A stretch of DNA of 49,032 nt from Herbaspirillum sp. CF444 (GTDB taxonomy: Bacteria; Pseudomonadota; Gammaproteobacteria; Burkholderiales; Burkholderiaceae_D). The notes beneath the pieces were generated by a model. The model had not been told where the DNA came from. It did no database searches and saw nothing but the letters and a program-made list of their open reading frames with translations. A program made the position numbers and the translations under genes. Positions within the stretch are counted from its first letter, which is position 1; each line of letters begins with the position of its first letter. Positions 1 to 8,567 of this stretch are shown one piece after another. The stretch spans positions 1-49,032 of the forward strand of contig NZ_AKJW01000020.1 of assembly GCF_000282135.1 (NCBI RefSeq), given 5' to 3'.

Positions 1-1
1 G

Positions 2-865
2 GCTGCCGTACCGCCGACGCTGGCGATCGCCGACGTCGCCATGGAAACGCAAACCGTGCAGCTCGCCATCTCGCCGATCGAAACGCCCGAAGGCAAGGAC
101 GCCTGGACCTTCCGCCTGCCGCAGTCGACCGCCGTCATGGCCGGCGGGGTGGTCGATCATATGAAGAAGCACGGCGTGAAGACCTTCGCCTTCCTCGGTT
201 ACTCCGACTCCTACGGCGAAAACTGGCTCAAGGAAACCGTCCGCCTGACCAAGCAGGCCGGCATCAACATGACCGTCGCCGAACGCTTCGGCCGCGCCGA
301 CACCAGCGTCACGGCGCAGGCGCTGCGCGTGGTCAGCTCCAATCCTGACGCGGTGCTGGTGGTGGCTTCCGGCAGCGGCGCGGCGATGCCGCACAAGGCG
401 CTGATAGAGCGCGGTTACAAGGGCAAGATTTACCAGACCCACAGCGCCGCCTCGCGCGACCTGATCCGTCTCGGCGGCAAGGACGTCGAAGGCTCGTTCG
501 TGGTGTCCGGCCCGGCCGTGGTGCCGGAAGCGCTGCCCGACAGCAATCCGTCGAAGAAGCTGGCGGCAGATTTCGTGACGCGCTATGAAAAGCAATACGG
601 CGTCGGCACGCGCAACCTGTTCGCCGCGCACATCTACGACGCGCAACTGGTGCTGCAACGCGTGGTGCCGGAAGCGCTGAAGAAGGCCAAGCCGGGTACG
701 CCCGCCTTCCGCGCCGCGCTGAAGGACGCGCTGGAAAACTCCGGCAACATCCAGATCTCGCAAGGCACGATGCATTACACCGCCAAGGATCACTTCGGCC
801 TGGGCGACGACGCCCGCATCATGCTGACGATCCAGAACGGCAACTGGAAAGCGGCAGCGCCTTAA
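2..865 (+). CDS. Branched-chain amino acid-type ABC transporter periplasmic binding protein (5'-truncated)
   Basis: This is the C-terminal about 288 residues of a LivK-type (Peripla_BP_6) binding protein; the frame is open from base 2, so the start and signal peptide lie outside the window. Seen: the PPTLAIADVAMET stretch that usually precedes the second lobe, the FLGYSDSYGE segment, the VLVVASGSGAA segment, and a C-terminal part ending in NGNWKAAAP. An ATG at 41 is internal to the fold and is unlikely to be the true start. It lies directly upstream of livH, livM-livG and livF on the same strand, so it is the likely substrate receptor of that transporter. The 157 bp to livH holds a double-hairpin repeat. 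Ligand cannot be read from the sequence; downstream catabolic genes suggest an organic acid rather than an amino acid. Confidence 0.9.
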   Translation, partial: AAVPPTLAIADVAMETQTVQLAISPIETPEGKDAWTFRLPQSTAVMAGGVVDHMKKHGVKTFAFLGYSDSYGENWLKETVRLTKQAGINMTVAERFGRADTSVTAQALRVVSSNPDAVLVVASGSGAAMPHKALIERGYKGKIYQTHSAASRDLIRLGGKDVEGSFVVSGPAVVPEALPDSNPSKKLAADFVTRYEKQYGVGTRNLFAAHIYDAQLVLQRVVPEALKKAKPGTPAFRAALKDALENSGNIQISQGTMHYTAKDHFGLGDDARIMLTIQNGNWKAAAP

Positions 866-873
866 GCGAGTTT

Positions 874-964
874 GTCGTTCCCGCGCAGGCGGGAATCCGC
901 TGCCGTTTTCTGCCGTTCTGCGAGACACAAGACGACACTGGATCCCGGCTTTCGCCGGGACGAC
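874..964. repeat. Dispersed double-hairpin repeat, copy A
   Basis: The element has two hairpins, one at each end: TTCCCGC..GCGGGAA on the left and TCCCGGC-TTTC-GCCGGGA on the right, both flanked by GTCGT / ACGAC ends. It lies between the binding-protein gene and livH. The layout matches the copies at 7584-7664 and 41927-42008, but the centre differs. Inside an operon it could act as an mRNA-stabilising or attenuating structure; that is inference. Confidence 0.75.
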
Positions 965-1022
965 GCTGCCGGTAATTACGCCGACAAGATTTTCTGACCG
1001 TTCTCTCTTTGACTGTCTATTC

Positions 1023-2063
1023 ATGGATTCTTCTATTGCCGCCATCCTGCTGCTCGATGGCCTGACCAACGGCATCGTCTACGGGCTCATTGCGATTGCC
1101 CTGGTGCTGGTGTTTGCGGTGACGCGCATCCTGTTCATTCCGCAGGGCGAGTTCGTCGCCTTCGGCGCGCTGACGCTGGCGATGCTGCAGCAAGGCATGG
1201 TGCCGGGTCCGGTATGGCTGCTGCTGTTGCTGGCCGTTTGCGCAACCGGCATGCAGGTTGCGGCGCTGCTGCGCAGCGGACAACGCGCCGGCATCGTGCG
1301 CTGTATCGTTAAAAATTTGTTCTTGCCCGTGTTGATTTCCGCGCTGGTGGCATGGGCTGCGCCGCAGCAGTTTGCGCTGCCGGTGCAGGTGGCGTTGACG
1401 CTGCTGCTGATCACCGCGCTCGGACCGCTGATGTATCAGGTGGTCTACGAATCGCTGGCCGACGCCAGCGTGCTGGTGCTGCTGATCGTCTCGGTCGGCA
1501 TCCACCTGGCGATGACAGGACTGGGCCTGGTGTTCTTCGGCGCCGAAGGCTTCCGCACGCCGGCGTTCTGGGATAGCCGCTGGTCCTTCGGCGCGGTGAC
1601 CTTGAGCGCGCAGACTGTCGTCGTGGTGCTTGCGGCGCTGGCGTTGCTGGTGGCGCTGTGGCTGTTCTCCGACCGCACGCTGTACGGCAAGGCCTTGCGC
1701 GCGACCGCCGTGAACCGGCTCGGCGCGCGTCTCATGGGAATCTCGACCACGCTCGCGGGCAAACTCAGCTTTGGCGTGGCCGCCTTCATCGGCGCATTGT
1801 CGGGCGTGCTGATCGGACCGATGAGCACCATCTTTTACGACTCCGGATTCCTGATCGGCCTCAAGGGCTTTGTCGCCGCCACCATCGGCGGGCTGGCGAG
1901 TTTTCCGCTGGCCGCCTGCGGCGCGCTGTTCGTCGGCTTGCTGGAATCCTTCAGCTCCTTCTGGGCCAGCGACTACAAGGAAGTGATCGTCTTCATGTCC
2001 CTGCTGCCGGTGCTGTTGTGGCGCTCGTTCGTCGCGCCGGCACATGACGAAGATGAGGAATAG
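1023..2063 (+). CDS. livH: ABC transporter permease, LivH family
   Basis: Inner-membrane permease of a branched-chain amino acid-type ABC importer, 346 aa. Seen: an N-terminal LLDGLTNGIVYGLIAIAL segment, typical of LivH, many hydrophobic helices, and the IGALSGVLIGP and IGGLASFPLAA loops that normally contact the ATPase. It is somewhat longer than the usual 290-310 aa because of an extra hydrophobic stretch around residues 60-125. No good ribosome binding site precedes the ATG at 1023 (the leader is pyrimidine-rich), so the start is fixed mainly by alignment of the first helix. It overlaps or nearly abuts the next gene, so the two are translated from one operon. Confidence 0.92.
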   Translation: MDSSIAAILLLDGLTNGIVYGLIAIALVLVFAVTRILFIPQGEFVAFGALTLAMLQQGMVPGPVWLLLLLAVCATGMQVAALLRSGQRAGIVRCIVKNLFLPVLISALVAWAAPQQFALPVQVALTLLLITALGPLMYQVVYESLADASVLVLLIVSVGIHLAMTGLGLVFFGAEGFRTPAFWDSRWSFGAVTLSAQTVVVVLAALALLVALWLFSDRTLYGKALRATAVNRLGARLMGISTTLAGKLSFGVAAFIGALSGVLIGPMSTIFYDSGFLIGLKGFVAATIGGLASFPLAACGALFVGLLESFSSFWASDYKEVIVFMSLLPVLLWRSFVAPAHDEDEE

Positions 2064-2070
2064 GCCGGCC

Positions 2071-3873
2071 ATGAACATCATGCAATCACAGAAAAAAATC
2101 CTCTCCCTCATTCTGTTGCTGGCGGTGGTACTGTTTCCGCTGTTGCCGACGCCGCAGTTCTGGATCATCCAGGCCAATTACATCGGACTGTATGCACTGG
2201 TCGCCATCGGCCTGGTGCTGCTGACCGGCATCGGCGGCATGACCTCGTTCGGCCAGGCGGCCTTCGTCGGCATCGGCGCTTACACCACCTCCTACCTGAC
2301 CACCGCCTGCGCCGTGTCGCCCTGGCTGACGCTGCCGATCGGCTTGCTGATCACCGGCGTGTCAGCCTACGTGCTGGGACGCATCACGCTGCGCATGTCG
2401 GGCCACTACCTGCCGCTGGCGACGATCGCCTGGGGCATCAGCCTGTACTTCCTGTTCGGCAAGGTGGAGTGGCTGGGCAAATACGACGGCATCGCCGGCA
2501 TCCCGGCCCTGCAATTGTTCGGCTTCGATCTCGCGCAGGAGCGCCATCTGTATTTCCTGATCTGGGCCATCGTGCTCGGCGCGACCTGGCTGGCGCTGAA
2601 CCTGCTCGATTCGCGCGCGGGCCGCGCCATCCGCGCGCTCAAGGGCGGCCGCACCATGGCCGAAGCGATGGGTGTCGACACCGGCCGCTACAAGATCCTG
2701 ATCTTCGTGCTGGCGGCTTTGCTGGCGTCGGTGTCGGGGTGGCTGTTCGCGCACATGCAGCGCACCGTCAATCCGTCGCCGTTCAGTTTATCGATGGGGA
2801 TCGAGTATCTGTTCATCGTGGTGGTCGGCGGCATTGCGCATGTGTGGGGCGCATTGCTGGGCGCAGGCGTACTGAAATTGCTCGCCGATCAATTACAGGT
2901 GCTGTTGCCGGCCTTGCTCGGCAGCGGCGGCAACTATGAGAGCATCGTCTTCGGCGTGATCCTGATCCTGTTGCTGAAATATGCGCGCGGCGGATTGTGG
3001 CCGTGGCTCTGTTCGCTGGCTGCGCGCGTCATGCCGGCGACGAAGAAGCCCGTGCTGCAACCGTCGGCATCCGCCATCGGCCGACGCGATGTACCGGCGA
3101 GAGGAAGCCCGCTGTTGCAGGTCGAACAGATTTCCAAACGCTTCGGCGGACTGGTGGCGGTCAACGATGTCTCCTTCGGCGTCAAGGCGGGCGAGATCGT
3201 CGGCCTGATCGGTCCCAACGGCGCCGGCAAGTCGACCACCTTTAATCTCGTGACCGGCTTGCTGCACGCGTCCGGCGGCAGCGTGAGCTTCAACGCGGAG
3301 AACATCACCGGCCTGCAGTCGCGCGCCATCGCCATGCGCGGCATCGCCCGCACCTTCCAGCACGTCAAACTGTTGCCGAGCATGTCGGTGCTGGAGAACG
3401 TCGCCCTCGGCGCGCACCTGCGCAGCGAACAGGGCTTCGTGCGCAATACCCTCAACGCCATGCTGCATCTGGAACGCAAGGAAGAACAGGAACTGCTCAA
3501 CGAAGCGGCGCGCGCCCTCACCCGTGTCGGCCTGCAGCATCTGATGCACGAACAAGCCGGCAATCTGGCGCTGGGCCAGCAACGCATCCTTGAGATCGCC
3601 CGCGCGCTGTGCTGCGATCCCCTGCTGCTGTTGCTCGATGAACCCGCCGCCGGCCTGCGCCATCTGGAAAAACAGGCACTCAGCAAGGTCCTGCAAGAAC
3701 TGCGCGAAAGCGGCATGAGCATCCTGCTGGTGGAACACGACATGGAGTTCGTCATGCAACTGACCGATCACATCGTGGTGATGGAATTCGGCGCCAAGAT
3801 TGCCGAAGGCACGCCGGAGCAGATCCAGCAGCATCCTGCCGTGATCGAAGCGTATCTGGGTGGAATCGAATGA
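2071..3873 (+). CDS. Fused LivM permease-LivG ATPase of a Liv-type ABC importer
   Basis: One reading frame joins a LivM-type permease (about residues 1-320, multiple helices, GIGGMTSFGQAAFVGIGAY signature) to a LivG-type ATPase (about 345-600). ATPase motifs seen: Walker A GPNGAGKST at residues 381-389 (DNA 3211-3237), LALGQQ in place of LSGGQ (LivG proteins usually carry a similar LAYGQQ), and Walker B LLLLDEP. The ATG at 2071 follows a GAGGA sequence about 12 bases upstream and gives MNIMQSQ; an earlier in-frame ATG at 2044 overlaps livH. Such fusions exist in several proteobacteria. The next gene overlaps the stop by four bases (ATGA), indicating translational coupling. Expected partners: LivH as second permease, LivF as second ATPase. 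Confidence 0.93.
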   Translation: MNIMQSQKKILSLILLLAVVLFPLLPTPQFWIIQANYIGLYALVAIGLVLLTGIGGMTSFGQAAFVGIGAYTTSYLTTACAVSPWLTLPIGLLITGVSAYVLGRITLRMSGHYLPLATIAWGISLYFLFGKVEWLGKYDGIAGIPALQLFGFDLAQERHLYFLIWAIVLGATWLALNLLDSRAGRAIRALKGGRTMAEAMGVDTGRYKILIFVLAALLASVSGWLFAHMQRTVNPSPFSLSMGIEYLFIVVVGGIAHVWGALLGAGVLKLLADQLQVLLPALLGSGGNYESIVFGVILILLLKYARGGLWPWLCSLAARVMPATKKPVLQPSASAIGRRDVPARGSPLLQVEQISKRFGGLVAVNDVSFGVKAGEIVGLIGPNGAGKSTTFNLVTGLLHASGGSVSFNAENITGLQSRAIAMRGIARTFQHVKLLPSMSVLENVALGAHLRSEQGFVRNTLNAMLHLERKEEQELLNEAARALTRVGLQHLMHEQAGNLALGQQRILEIARALCCDPLLLLLDEPAAGLRHLEKQALSKVLQELRESGMSILLVEHDMEFVMQLTDHIVVMEFGAKIAEGTPEQIQQHPAVIEAYLGGIE

Positions 3874-4622
3874 AGGACCAAATGAACGGCGCATTGAATA
3901 ATCCCTTGCTGGAAGTGAAACAGCTGCGCGCCAGCTACGGCAAGGTGCAGGCGTTGTACGACATCGACCTGAAGCTGGAGCACGGTAGCATCGCCACCGT
4001 GATCGGTCCCAACGGCGCCGGCAAGTCGACGCTGCTCAACGCCATCATGGGCGTGCTGCCGTCGCAGGGCGGCATCCGCTATCGCGGCCAGGCGGTCGAG
4101 CGCACCAGCCTGGAGCAGCGCGTGATGGCCGGCATTGCGCTGGTGCCGGAGCGGCGCGAATTGTTTTCCACCATGACGGTGGAAGACAACCTGCTGCTCG
4201 GCGGATTTCGCCGCGTGCGTCTCGGACATGCGCAACCGCTGGATCAGCTGGCGACGGTGTTCGAGCTGTTCCCCCGGCTGAAGGAAAGACGCACGCAATT
4301 GTCCGGCACGCTGTCGGGCGGCGAGCGCCAGATGCTCGCCATCGGCCGCGCCATGATGGCCAAGCCGGATTTGCTGATGCTCGACGAACCCAGTCTCGGC
4401 CTGGCGCCGCGCATCGTCAAAGAGATTTTTCAGATCGTGTCCGAGCTGCGCCAGACCGGCCTCGCGGTGCTGCTGATCGAACAGAATGCGCGCGCCGCCT
4501 TGCAGGTGGCAGACTATGGCTACGTGCTGGAGCTGGGGCAGATTTCCATGCAGGGCGAATCGGAGAAACTGGCGAACGACAGCCAGGTGATTCAGGCCTA
4601 TCTGGGTTTTGGAAAACATTAG
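3870..4622 (+). CDS. livF: ABC transporter ATP-binding protein, LivF family
   Basis: Cytoplasmic ATPase of the importer, 250 aa, the usual LivF length. Seen: Walker A GPNGAGKST at residues 46-54, a perfect LSGGERQ signature, Walker B LLMLDEPSLGLAP, and the LLIEQNA switch region with H-loop position replaced by Q-N as is normal for LivF. The start overlaps the stop of the LivM-LivG gene as ATGA. It closes the transporter part of the operon; the next gene begins 22 bp later behind a strong ribosome binding site. Confidence 0.95.
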   Translation: MKDQMNGALNNPLLEVKQLRASYGKVQALYDIDLKLEHGSIATVIGPNGAGKSTLLNAIMGVLPSQGGIRYRGQAVERTSLEQRVMAGIALVPERRELFSTMTVEDNLLLGGFRRVRLGHAQPLDQLATVFELFPRLKERRTQLSGTLSGGERQMLAIGRAMMAKPDLLMLDEPSLGLAPRIVKEIFQIVSELRQTGLAVLLIEQNARAALQVADYGYVLELGQISMQGESEKLANDSQVIQAYLGFGKH

Positions 4623-4644
4623 ACATCAAACAAGGAGACGAAAA

Positions 4645-5220
4645 ATGAAAAAAATCATTCTGCTGCTGCAATCACTGCTGCTCGCCGCCGGCCTGATGGC
4701 AGCGCTGGCAAATTCAGCGCACGCCGCCAGCGACGCCGACAGCAACACCATGAATCCGCCCAAACCCAACCTGACTTTCATGGCGCGCTTCTCGGTCGAT
4801 CTGATCGCGCCGATCTGGGAATTGGGCAAGACCTCCGACCTCGGCAAGCGCCGCATCATCCCGATCACCGGCGGCAGCTTCAAGGGCCCGCTGATCAATG
4901 GCGAGATCCTCAACAACGGCGCCGACTGGCAGACCGTCACCGCCGACGGTCTGGCCATCATCGATACGCGTTACCTGCTGAAGATGGACGACGGCGAACT
5001 GGTCTACCTGCAAACACGCGGCGTGCGTTACGGTCCGCCCGAAGTCATGGCCGAAGTCGCCAAGGGCAAGCCGGTCGATCCCAGCAAGTACTACTTCCGC
5101 CTGTACATGAACTTCGAGACCGCATCCAAGAAGTACGACTGGCTCAACCGCGCCATGGGCGTGGGCTATGCGATGCGTCTGGGCAATGCGGTGGTGTACG
5201 ACGCTTACTTGTTGAACTGA
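4645..5220 (+). CDS. Secreted DUF3237 family protein
   Basis: 191 aa. The start at 4645 is chosen because AAGGAG lies 8 bases upstream and the product then begins with a clean signal peptide (MKKII, hydrophobic core, cut after NSAHA). The mature part matches the DUF3237 (UPF0311) layout: an N-terminal FMARFSVDLIAPIWELG strand, ITGGSFKGP, GADWQTV, DTRYLLKMDDGELVYLQTRG, and a final GNAVVYDAYLLN. The family forms a small beta-barrel of unknown function and is often found beside catabolic genes. Here it is periplasmic by prediction and sits between a Liv-type importer and an acyl-CoA dehydrogenase, so a role in handling the imported substrate is plausible but unproven. Confidence 0.88.
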   Translation: MKKIILLLQSLLLAAGLMAALANSAHAASDADSNTMNPPKPNLTFMARFSVDLIAPIWELGKTSDLGKRRIIPITGGSFKGPLINGEILNNGADWQTVTADGLAIIDTRYLLKMDDGELVYLQTRGVRYGPPEVMAEVAKGKPVDPSKYYFRLYMNFETASKKYDWLNRAMGVGYAMRLGNAVVYDAYLLN

Positions 5221-5247
5221 TGTTGCTGAACTGATCCTGTCGCACTC

Positions 5248-7032
5248 ATGAATTATCACCCGCCACTGCGCGACATGGAGTTCGTGCTCAACGATGTGCT
5301 GGATGCGCCGGCGCGACTGTCGGCGTTGACCGCGCATGCCGACGTCGATGCCGAGCTGATGAAGCAGGTGCTGGAACAAGCCGGCCGCTTCGCCGCCGAA
5401 GTGGTCGCGCCGCTCAATGCCGGGGGCGATCGCGAAGGCTGTCGTTTTGAAGACGGCAAGGTGCGGACGCCGACCGGTTTCGCAGCTGCGTACCGGCAAT
5501 TCTGCGACGCCGGCTGGCCGGCGCTGGCCTGCGCGACGGAACACGGCGGGCAAGGTTTGCCGCATCTGCTCAACTGCGCGCTGTTCGAAATGCTGAGCGC
5601 CGCCAATCACGGCTGGACCATGTATCCCGGCCTGCTGCACGGCGCGTATGCCTGCCTCAGCGAACATGCGAGCGATGCGCTCAAGACACGGTATCTGGAA
5701 AAAATCGTCAGCGGCGAATGGCTGGCGACCATGTGCCTGACCGAAGCCCATGCCGGCAGCGACCTTGGCTTGCTGCGCACGCGCGCAGTCAGGCAGGACG
5801 ACGACAGCTATCGCCTTAGCGGCGACAAGATTTTCATTTCCGGCGGCGAGCAGGATATAACGGACAACATCGTGCATCTGGTGCTGGCGCGCCTGCCCGA
5901 TGCGCAGGCGGGCAGCAAGGGACTGTCGCTGTTTGTGGCGCCGAAATTTCTGCCCGACGGCACGCGCAATGCCATGCACTGCACCGGTATCGAACACAAG
6001 ATGGGCATTCGCGGCAGCGCCACTTGCAGCATGCATTTCGAGAACGCCGCCGGCTGGCTGGTCGGCGCGGAAGGACGCGGCCTCGCGGCGATGTTCGTGA
6101 TGATGAATTCGGCACGCCTGCATGTCGGCGCACAGGGATTGGGGATCGCCGAGGCGGCGTACCAACGCGCGCTGGCCTATGCGCGTGAACGCATGCAATC
6201 GCGTGCGCCGGCGCGAACATCAACGGGCCGCGCCGCCGATCCCATCGTCATGCAGCCGGCGGTGCAAAAGCTGCTGATGGCGCAACGCTGCCGCATCGAA
6301 GGCGGCCGCATGCTGGCGTACTGGAGCGGCTTGTTGCTGGATCTGGCCGAGCACGACGTCGACGCCGATCGGCGACGCCTGCATCACGAGCGGTTGGAAT
6401 TCATCACGCCGGTGATCAAGGCCATGCTGACCGACAACGGTTTTCAAAGTACCAGCCAGGCCTTGCAAGTGTTCGGCGGACACGGCTATGTGACCGAAAC
6501 CGGCCTCGAGCAGCATCTGCGCGATGTGCGCATCACGATGATTTACGAAGGAAGCAACGAAATTCAGGCCGTCGATTTCCTGCTGCGCAAGACGCTTGCA
6601 GACGGCGGACGCCGCATGACGGATTTCCTTGCGATGGTGGAGCAGGAGCTTGAACCGATGGCCACGGCCGATGACGCATTGACTGCGCAAGGACAGCAGC
6701 TTTTGCAATTGACGCACTATCTGAAAAAAACGACCCACGCCATTGCCGCAGCAAGCACCGCTGCATCGCAACTGCCCTACTTCGTCGCCGAGGAAATGCT
6801 GCGCCTGACCGGACACGCCGCGATGGCGTGGCTATGGCTGAAAGCGGCGCGCAGTGCGACGCAGAAACACCCGGCTGACCCGCAGTTCCATGGCGGCAAG
6901 CGCGACAGCGCATGCTATTATTTCGCCTTCCTGTTTCCGGAAGTGCAGCAGCTGTGCGGCGTCGTCGACGCCTGTCTGGCCGGCGGCGCACCGGCGATGC
7001 CATCCGATCTGACCCTACACGATGCTGCCTAA
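5248..7032 (+). CDS. Large acyl-CoA dehydrogenase (FAD-dependent, DmdC/FadE5-like size class)
   Basis: 594 aa, longer than the common 380-aa enzymes and matching the class with an extra C-terminal domain. It oxidises an acyl-CoA to the 2,3-enoyl-CoA using FAD. Seen: N-terminal helical domain, the MCLTEAHAGSDLG flavin/substrate motif, FISGGEQD, the FGGHGYVTETGLEQ loop, and IYEGSNEIQA, where Glu434 is the likely catalytic base. The C-terminal about 130 residues form the additional helical domain. It follows the DUF3237 gene by 27 bp, and its last codons overlap the MarR gene start. The substrate is unknown; the link to the importer suggests breakdown of an imported carboxylic acid after CoA activation. 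No acyl-CoA ligase is visible in the window. Confidence 0.9.
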   Translation: MNYHPPLRDMEFVLNDVLDAPARLSALTAHADVDAELMKQVLEQAGRFAAEVVAPLNAGGDREGCRFEDGKVRTPTGFAAAYRQFCDAGWPALACATEHGGQGLPHLLNCALFEMLSAANHGWTMYPGLLHGAYACLSEHASDALKTRYLEKIVSGEWLATMCLTEAHAGSDLGLLRTRAVRQDDDSYRLSGDKIFISGGEQDITDNIVHLVLARLPDAQAGSKGLSLFVAPKFLPDGTRNAMHCTGIEHKMGIRGSATCSMHFENAAGWLVGAEGRGLAAMFVMMNSARLHVGAQGLGIAEAAYQRALAYARERMQSRAPARTSTGRAADPIVMQPAVQKLLMAQRCRIEGGRMLAYWSGLLLDLAEHDVDADRRRLHHERLEFITPVIKAMLTDNGFQSTSQALQVFGGHGYVTETGLEQHLRDVRITMIYEGSNEIQAVDFLLRKTLADGGRRMTDFLAMVEQELEPMATADDALTAQGQQLLQLTHYLKKTTHAIAAASTAASQLPYFVAEEMLRLTGHAAMAWLWLKAARSATQKHPADPQFHGGKRDSACYYFAFLFPEVQQLCGVVDACLAGGAPAMPSDLTLHDAA

Positions 7033-7516
7033 GAAGCCGGCCGAATTTGACCTGGAAGATGCCGACGCGGCAGACGCTGCGCCGCCGCTCGACCAGAGCG
7101 TCCTGCTGAGCCTGGTCGGCTACAACTGCCGGCGCGCCTACATCACGATCATGCCGCTGTTTGAAAAGCGCATGGCGAAGTTCGAACTGCGTCCGGTCGA
7201 CTTCACGGTGCTGAGCCTGCTCAAGGCCAATCCCAACATCAATCAGAAGCGCCTGTCGAAGGCCATCAATGTCTCGCCGCCGAATCTGGCGACCTTGCTC
7301 GATCGCCTGGAACAGCGCGACCTGGTGATGCGCCAGCGCAATCCCCAGGATCGCCGCTCGCAAACGCTGGTGCTGACGGCGGCCGGCAAGAGCATGTGCG
7401 TCAAGGCGGAAAAGACCGCCGCCGAGCTCGAAGAAAAAGCCACCGAAGCGCTCAACGATGCCGAGCGTGCCCAGCTGATCACACTGCTGCAGAAGATTTT
7501 CATCTCCAGCCTCTGA
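7022..7516 (+). CDS. MarR family transcriptional regulator
   Basis: 164 aa with the winged-helix layout of MarR: a helix-turn-helix around NINQKRLSKAINVSPPNLATLLDRLE (written in part), then the wing with RNPQDRRSQTLVLTAAG, in which the conserved D-x-R is present. The ATG at 7022 lies inside the end of the acyl-CoA dehydrogenase gene (11-bp overlap), so it is co-translated with the catabolic operon. It is a likely local regulator that senses the substrate or its CoA ester, as FerR/HcaR-type MarR proteins do for aromatic acids; that assignment is inference. Confidence 0.93.
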   Translation: MLPKKPAEFDLEDADAADAAPPLDQSVLLSLVGYNCRRAYITIMPLFEKRMAKFELRPVDFTVLSLLKANPNINQKRLSKAINVSPPNLATLLDRLEQRDLVMRQRNPQDRRSQTLVLTAAGKSMCVKAEKTAAELEEKATEALNDAERAQLITLLQKIFISSL

Positions 7517-7583
7517 ACAAAAAAGCCGAAGTCATCGTCGTAATGCCGTTCCGTTACGCCCATTGTCATCTTTCATCGTTTAC

Positions 7584-7664
7584 CGTCGTCCCAGCGAACA
7601 CTGGGACCCAGTGTCGGGACAGCCGTCGATACGACGCTGGGTCCTGACTTTCGTCAGGACGACG
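7584..7664. repeat. Dispersed double-hairpin repeat, copy B
   Basis: An 81-bp element with ends CGTCGTCC / GGACGACG. Two hairpins: TCCCAG-CGAACA-CTGGGA on the left and TCCTGAC-TTTC-GTCAGGA on the right, joined by CCCAGTGTCG and its near-mirror CGACGCTGGG. The whole element is therefore also a large imperfect palindrome. It is about 88% identical by eye to the reverse complement of the copy at 41927-42007. It lies between convergent genes (MarR and the DUF4148 gene) and may serve as a bidirectional terminator. Confidence 0.85.
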
Positions 7665-7742
7665 GCGATATAAGCTTTAGCAAAAGAAAGGATGTTTCAC
7701 GCTTAACCACTCGGCATTAACGTCGTCGGCTACAGCAAGAAA

Positions 7743-8162
7743 TCAACGCAGGAAAATCAGCTCAGCGTAGCCTGGATTGGCGTGCGCTTGTTGATACTGC
7801 TTCAGTTCTTCGACGACTTGCGCGCGTGTCTTGGTCGACACCGGTGCAGACGCGATTGCCTTGTCAGGATACGTAGCGTCGTTGATCGGCAGTTCGCCGT
7901 TGGCGCGCGCCTGCTTCAGTTCTTCGATGACTTCGGCGCGGGTCTTGGTCGATGTCGATGCGGCAGCAATGGTCTTGTCCGGATACGACGCATCGTTGAT
8001 CGGCAGTTCGCCATTGGCGCGCGCCTGCGCCAGTTCGGCGATCACTTCAGCGCGGGTCTTGGTGGAAACGAATTTGCTGTCTTCCGGATAGGGTGCTTCT
8101 GCCAGGGCGGCGCCTGCAAGGCTCAACATAAGGACGGCTGCGGAAATTTTCTTGATGTTCAT
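7743..8162 (-). CDS. Exported DUF4148 repeat protein
   Basis: 139 aa from the ATG at 8162, which has GGAG six bases upstream and starts a signal peptide (MNIKKISAA.., cut after GAALA). Farther upstream starts would add an unlikely basic leader. The mature protein has three tandem copies of a roughly 30-residue unit reading TKTRAEVIxELxQARANGEL followed by PINDAxYPD; the third copy is degenerate and ends the protein. DUF4148 is typical of Burkholderiales and has no known function. The repeats are also clear at DNA level. The gene stands alone, with a repeat element downstream and a leader hairpin upstream. Confidence 0.85.
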   Translation of the reverse strand: MNIKKISAAVLMLSLAGAALAEAPYPEDSKFVSTKTRAEVIAELAQARANGELPINDASYPDKTIAAASTSTKTRAEVIEELKQARANGELPINDATYPDKAIASAPVSTKTRAQVVEELKQYQQAHANPGYAELIFLR

Positions 8163-8567
8163 GATTGACTCCAATGGGTGCTGCTGCAGCCGGACCTTCA
8201 CGCGAAGGTCCTGTTTCATAACTGCGTTCACCATGGAGAGCATCTTATTTGTTGCAACAGCAAAGAAAAACCGGGATGCGAGCAATGCTCTATTTCGATT
8301 CCTGAAATAATGCTGCTTTTAACAAAATGAGAGAAATGCGAAGAAGACTGCGGAGATAGTGCTGCAAACCTTGCAATACAGGGCTTTCCGGCAAATTGGA
8401 ACATTCGCGGTTACGCGATTATTGCTTCCGGGAAGCGCACTGCGATGATCCCGGAATCAAAACCTGCGTGCCTTCTTCATACCGAATGCCGCAACAATCG
8501 CGTGACGTACGAGGGGCCATCGGGCAAGCACGGCGACGGCCATTTGCACCGTCGACCGCGTGCAGGT
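8163..8567. other. Intergenic region without a supported gene; leader hairpin of the DUF4148 gene
   Basis: About 405 bp separate the DUF4148 start from the stop of the binding-protein gene. The only structure I see is an inverted repeat GGACCTT-CACGCG-AAGGTCC at 8192-8211, inside the probable 5' leader of the minus-strand DUF4148 gene. Short open frames here (for example 8396-8599) lack a ribosome binding site and any recognisable domain. The promoter of the DUF4148 gene must lie here, but I could not place it. Confidence 0.5.

Noticed and set aside
7584..7664. Repeat considered as part of a CRISPR array
   Set aside because: The copies are single, far apart and in different orientations; there are no regularly spaced spacers and no cas genes.
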